Positions 62,404 through 64,000 of a stretch of DNA of 64,000 nucleotides are shown one piece after another (within the stretch, counting starts at the first letter, position 1; every line of letters begins with the position of its first letter). Both the position numbers and the translations under genes were made by a program. This stretch comes from CAMBDS01 sp964355675 (lineage in GTDB: Bacteria > Electryoneota > AABM5-125-24 > Hatepunaeales > Hatepunaeaceae): the NCBI GenBank assembly GCA_964355675.1, contig CAYHEC010000004.1, forward strand, positions 134,500 to 198,499, in the 5' to 3' direction. Under the pieces are notes generated by a model, which worked only from the letters and a program-made list of their open reading frames with translations, made no database searches and was not told the origin of the DNA.

Positions 62404-64000
62404 TTCTTTCTGATAATAGCGACAAAAACGCCATCGGCTTTGATTTCTGTGCCCCACAAGCTCAATCTGGTCGATTGAATATTCAGATTTGCCGGAAGTA
62501 ACTCGCTTACCGGGACGTTCTCGAAATCTGTTCTCTCGGCAAGGAAACGATCTACCACACCGTCATTTTCTTCATTTTCTACTGAACAGGTGCTGTAAAT
62601 AATTCGGCCTTTTGGTTTCAGTCGTTCTGCGGCGTAATTCAACAACGAAAATTGAACAGAAGACATTCTTCTGATGTCATCAGGAGATCGTCTCCAGCGC
62701 AAATCTGGACGCCGTGCCAGAACTCCCGTTCCACTGCAAGGTGCATCAACCAAAATTGCGTCGAACTTTTTCTTCGACTTCACAATCTCATCATAGGCCA
62801 CAATTTTAACGTTCTCGTAACCATTCCGCTTGACCAAATCGTGAACTAATTCGAGACGCTCTTCCGCTTTATCAGTTGCGAAAATTCCTGCATCGGGCGC
62901 TAGTTCGGCCAAATGTCCGGTCTTGCCTCCAGGCGCGGAGCAGAAATCGAGGATTTCTTCACCGGGTTGTGGATTGACAAGTTTCGCGACGATTCCTTGT
63001 GAAATGTCCTGAACTGACGCAAGCCCAGCCGTCATCGAATCAATCCACCCAGAATCTCCGCTATGTTCAATCGAGATAAATTCTGGAAAATCTGGATGTA
63101 AAGAAAAGACAACGCCCTTTTCGGTGAGTTTTTTGGCAAAATCTTCAACTGTTGATTTAAAGCGGTTGACTCTTAACGTCAAATGGGGACGACGATTACC
63201 CCAAGCAAGAAATTCTTTTAATTCTTGTGGTTTAAGTTGGTTTGCCCAACGTGAAACCATCCAAGACGGGTATGAATATTCTACACTAAGACGTTCGTCC
63301 CTGCTGGTCACTCCGGGGTCTGGAAGCATCGCCAATAATTCATCCCGATCCACCGAAGCGCGTCTCAAGACCGCGTTGACCCACCCGGCTACAAGTGGTC
63401 CGCCGATTCGTTTGGCGACTTCGACGGAGGAATCGACGATAGCATATTCCGGAACTCTGTCGAGGAAAAGAAATTGATAGAGTCCAACTGCGACGGCCGC
63501 TGTCCCGGCTGGATCCGGTTTGTCCCGTGTGGTCGTCATTCGCTTGATCAGCCATTCCAAACGGCCATGTTGTCGAACAACTCCATAGATAATTTCATGA
63601 AACAGAGCCTTATCGCGAGGCTCCCAAACTGCACGCTTTAGTTCCTTCTCTACTGCTGTATCGATACGCGTACGCAGTTTCAGCCAGCGCATGTACGACC
63701 AGACGGCGGCTTCTCGTGGTGACAACTGCTTTTTTCCACCTTCCTTGAAGGCGGGAAAGTCACTTTGAGGTGGAAAAGACGAAATTGATGGCTCATTTCT
63801 TTCGCCTTGCTCTATGCTTTTAGGCTCAAATCGCGATGTGTTGCCTTGCGAGCGAAATTCACTTGAGTCTCTCCCCTGATCACGGCGACCTTCGCTGAAT
63901 GGTCGAGCATGTCGGTCACTACTGAATGATCGAGCTGGACGATCATCGCGAGGTCTGGGCGGGCCGTTCGGGTTGAAGTCTCTCCCTCGATCCCGACTGC
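62400..64000 (-). CDS. rsmB: 16S rRNA m5C967 methyltransferase RsmB with disordered N-terminal extension (5-prime end outside window)
   Basis: The conserved part begins near 63725 with a NusB-like RNA-binding domain (DKALFHEIIYGVVRQHGRLE) and continues into the methyltransferase: FCSAPGGKTGHLAEL (SAM site), DAPCSGTGVLARRPDLRW (first catalytic Cys) and YSTCSVENEEN (second Cys). The TTG at 63725 looks like a start only by default. The same frame stays open through 275 more bases to the window edge and encodes low-complexity sequence such as SRDRGRDFNPNGPPRPRDD and FRSQGNTSRFEPK. No ATG lies in that stretch, so the real start is probably outside. The next gene overlaps its stop by 4 bases. Confidence 0.9.
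   Translation of the reverse strand, partial: SRDRGRDFNPNGPPRPRDDRPARSFSSDRHARPFSEGRRDQGRDSSEFRSQGNTSRFEPKSIEQGERNEPSISSFPPQSDFPAFKEGGKKQLSPREAAVWSYMRWLKLRTRIDTAVEKELKRAVWEPRDKALFHEIIYGVVRQHGRLEWLIKRMTTTRDKPDPAGTAAVAVGLYQFLFLDRVPEYAIVDSSVEVAKRIGGPLVAGWVNAVLRRASVDRDELLAMLPDPGVTSRDERLSVEYSYPSWMVSRWANQLKPQELKEFLAWGNRRPHLTLRVNRFKSTVEDFAKKLTEKGVVFSLHPDFPEFISIEHSGDSGWIDSMTAGLASVQDISQGIVAKLVNPQPGEEILDFCSAPGGKTGHLAELAPDAGIFATDKAEERLELVHDLVKRNGYENVKIVAYDEIVKSKKKFDAILVDAPCSGTGVLARRPDLRWRRSPDDIRRMSSVQFSLLNYAAERLKPKGRIIYSTCSVENEENDGVVDRFLAERTDFENVPVSELLPANLNIQSTRLSLWGTEIKADGVFVAIIRKK

Noticed and set aside
62403..62457. ATG start for the PASTA protein at 62457
   Set aside because: It would overlap rsmB by 58 bases and add a basic, family-foreign stretch; the GTGA overlap at 62403 is the typical arrangement.

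Overview
The window reads as a chromosomal segment from a Gram-negative bacterium of the FCB superphylum, most likely one of the poorly cultured candidate lineages around Calditrichota, KSB1, Zixibacteria or Marinimicrobia; I cannot place it more precisely from sequence alone. The reasons are several very large secreted proteins ending in a type IX secretion (T9SS) type A sorting tail with the YPNPFN motif, a PorV/PorQ-like outer-membrane protein, a Wzx/Wzy-type surface polysaccharide locus, and menaquinone-type metabolism. Almost every gene is on the minus strand; the only plus-strand gene is rpsT. Non-ATG starts (TTG, GTG) are common, and neighbouring genes often overlap by 1-8 bases.

Layout, in window order. 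1-9300: a surface polysaccharide operon read leftward from rfbB (dTDP-glucose dehydratase) through a Wzi-like outer-membrane protein, Wzz, an O-antigen polymerase/ligase, a Wzx flippase, GT2 and GT9 glycosyltransferases and the N-terminus of a polyprenyl glycosylphosphotransferase. 9433-10857: an aldehyde dehydrogenase. 10926-11279: nested inverted repeats and a terminator. 11301-36564: four consecutive T9SS cargo genes (1948, 356, about 2905 and 2941 aa) built from ASH/Hydin-like, Ig/cadherin-like and other beta modules plus a recurrent module of about 110 residues that I cannot assign to a named family (12 copies). 36754-39048: nitronate monooxygenase/FabK-like enzyme, ferritin-like protein and Bcp peroxiredoxin. 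39095-46340: a caspase/gingipain-fold T9SS cargo, a membrane-anchored periplasmic binding protein, a zinc-ribbon membrane protein, a PorV/PorQ-like protein and a membrane-anchored MA-type metallopeptidase. 46306-58119: housekeeping genes (priA, menG/ubiE-like, an orphan oppD-like ATPase, a split transketolase, cdsA, rlpA, pyrD, pyrK) ending in a TPR lipoprotein that carries a TonB C-terminal domain. 58120-58656: a repeat-rich divergent intergenic region with a good promoter for rpsT. 58657-64000: rpsT, guaB, rpe, a PASTA-domain protein and rsmB, whose reading frame continues past the window edge in a disordered Arg/Asp-rich extension.

Functionally, the window is dominated by cell-surface construction. 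The polysaccharide locus would make and export a surface glycan, to which T9SS cargoes are attached in the Bacteroidota that have been studied. The giant proteins are probable T9SS-exported surface or matrix proteins. The 39-46 kb block adds a probable T9SS outer-membrane component and two envelope-facing peptidase-like proteins. The most interesting unexplained element is the recurrent WGDD/DGF module shared by all four tandem cargo genes. All functions are inferred from motifs and family knowledge; no database search was run.
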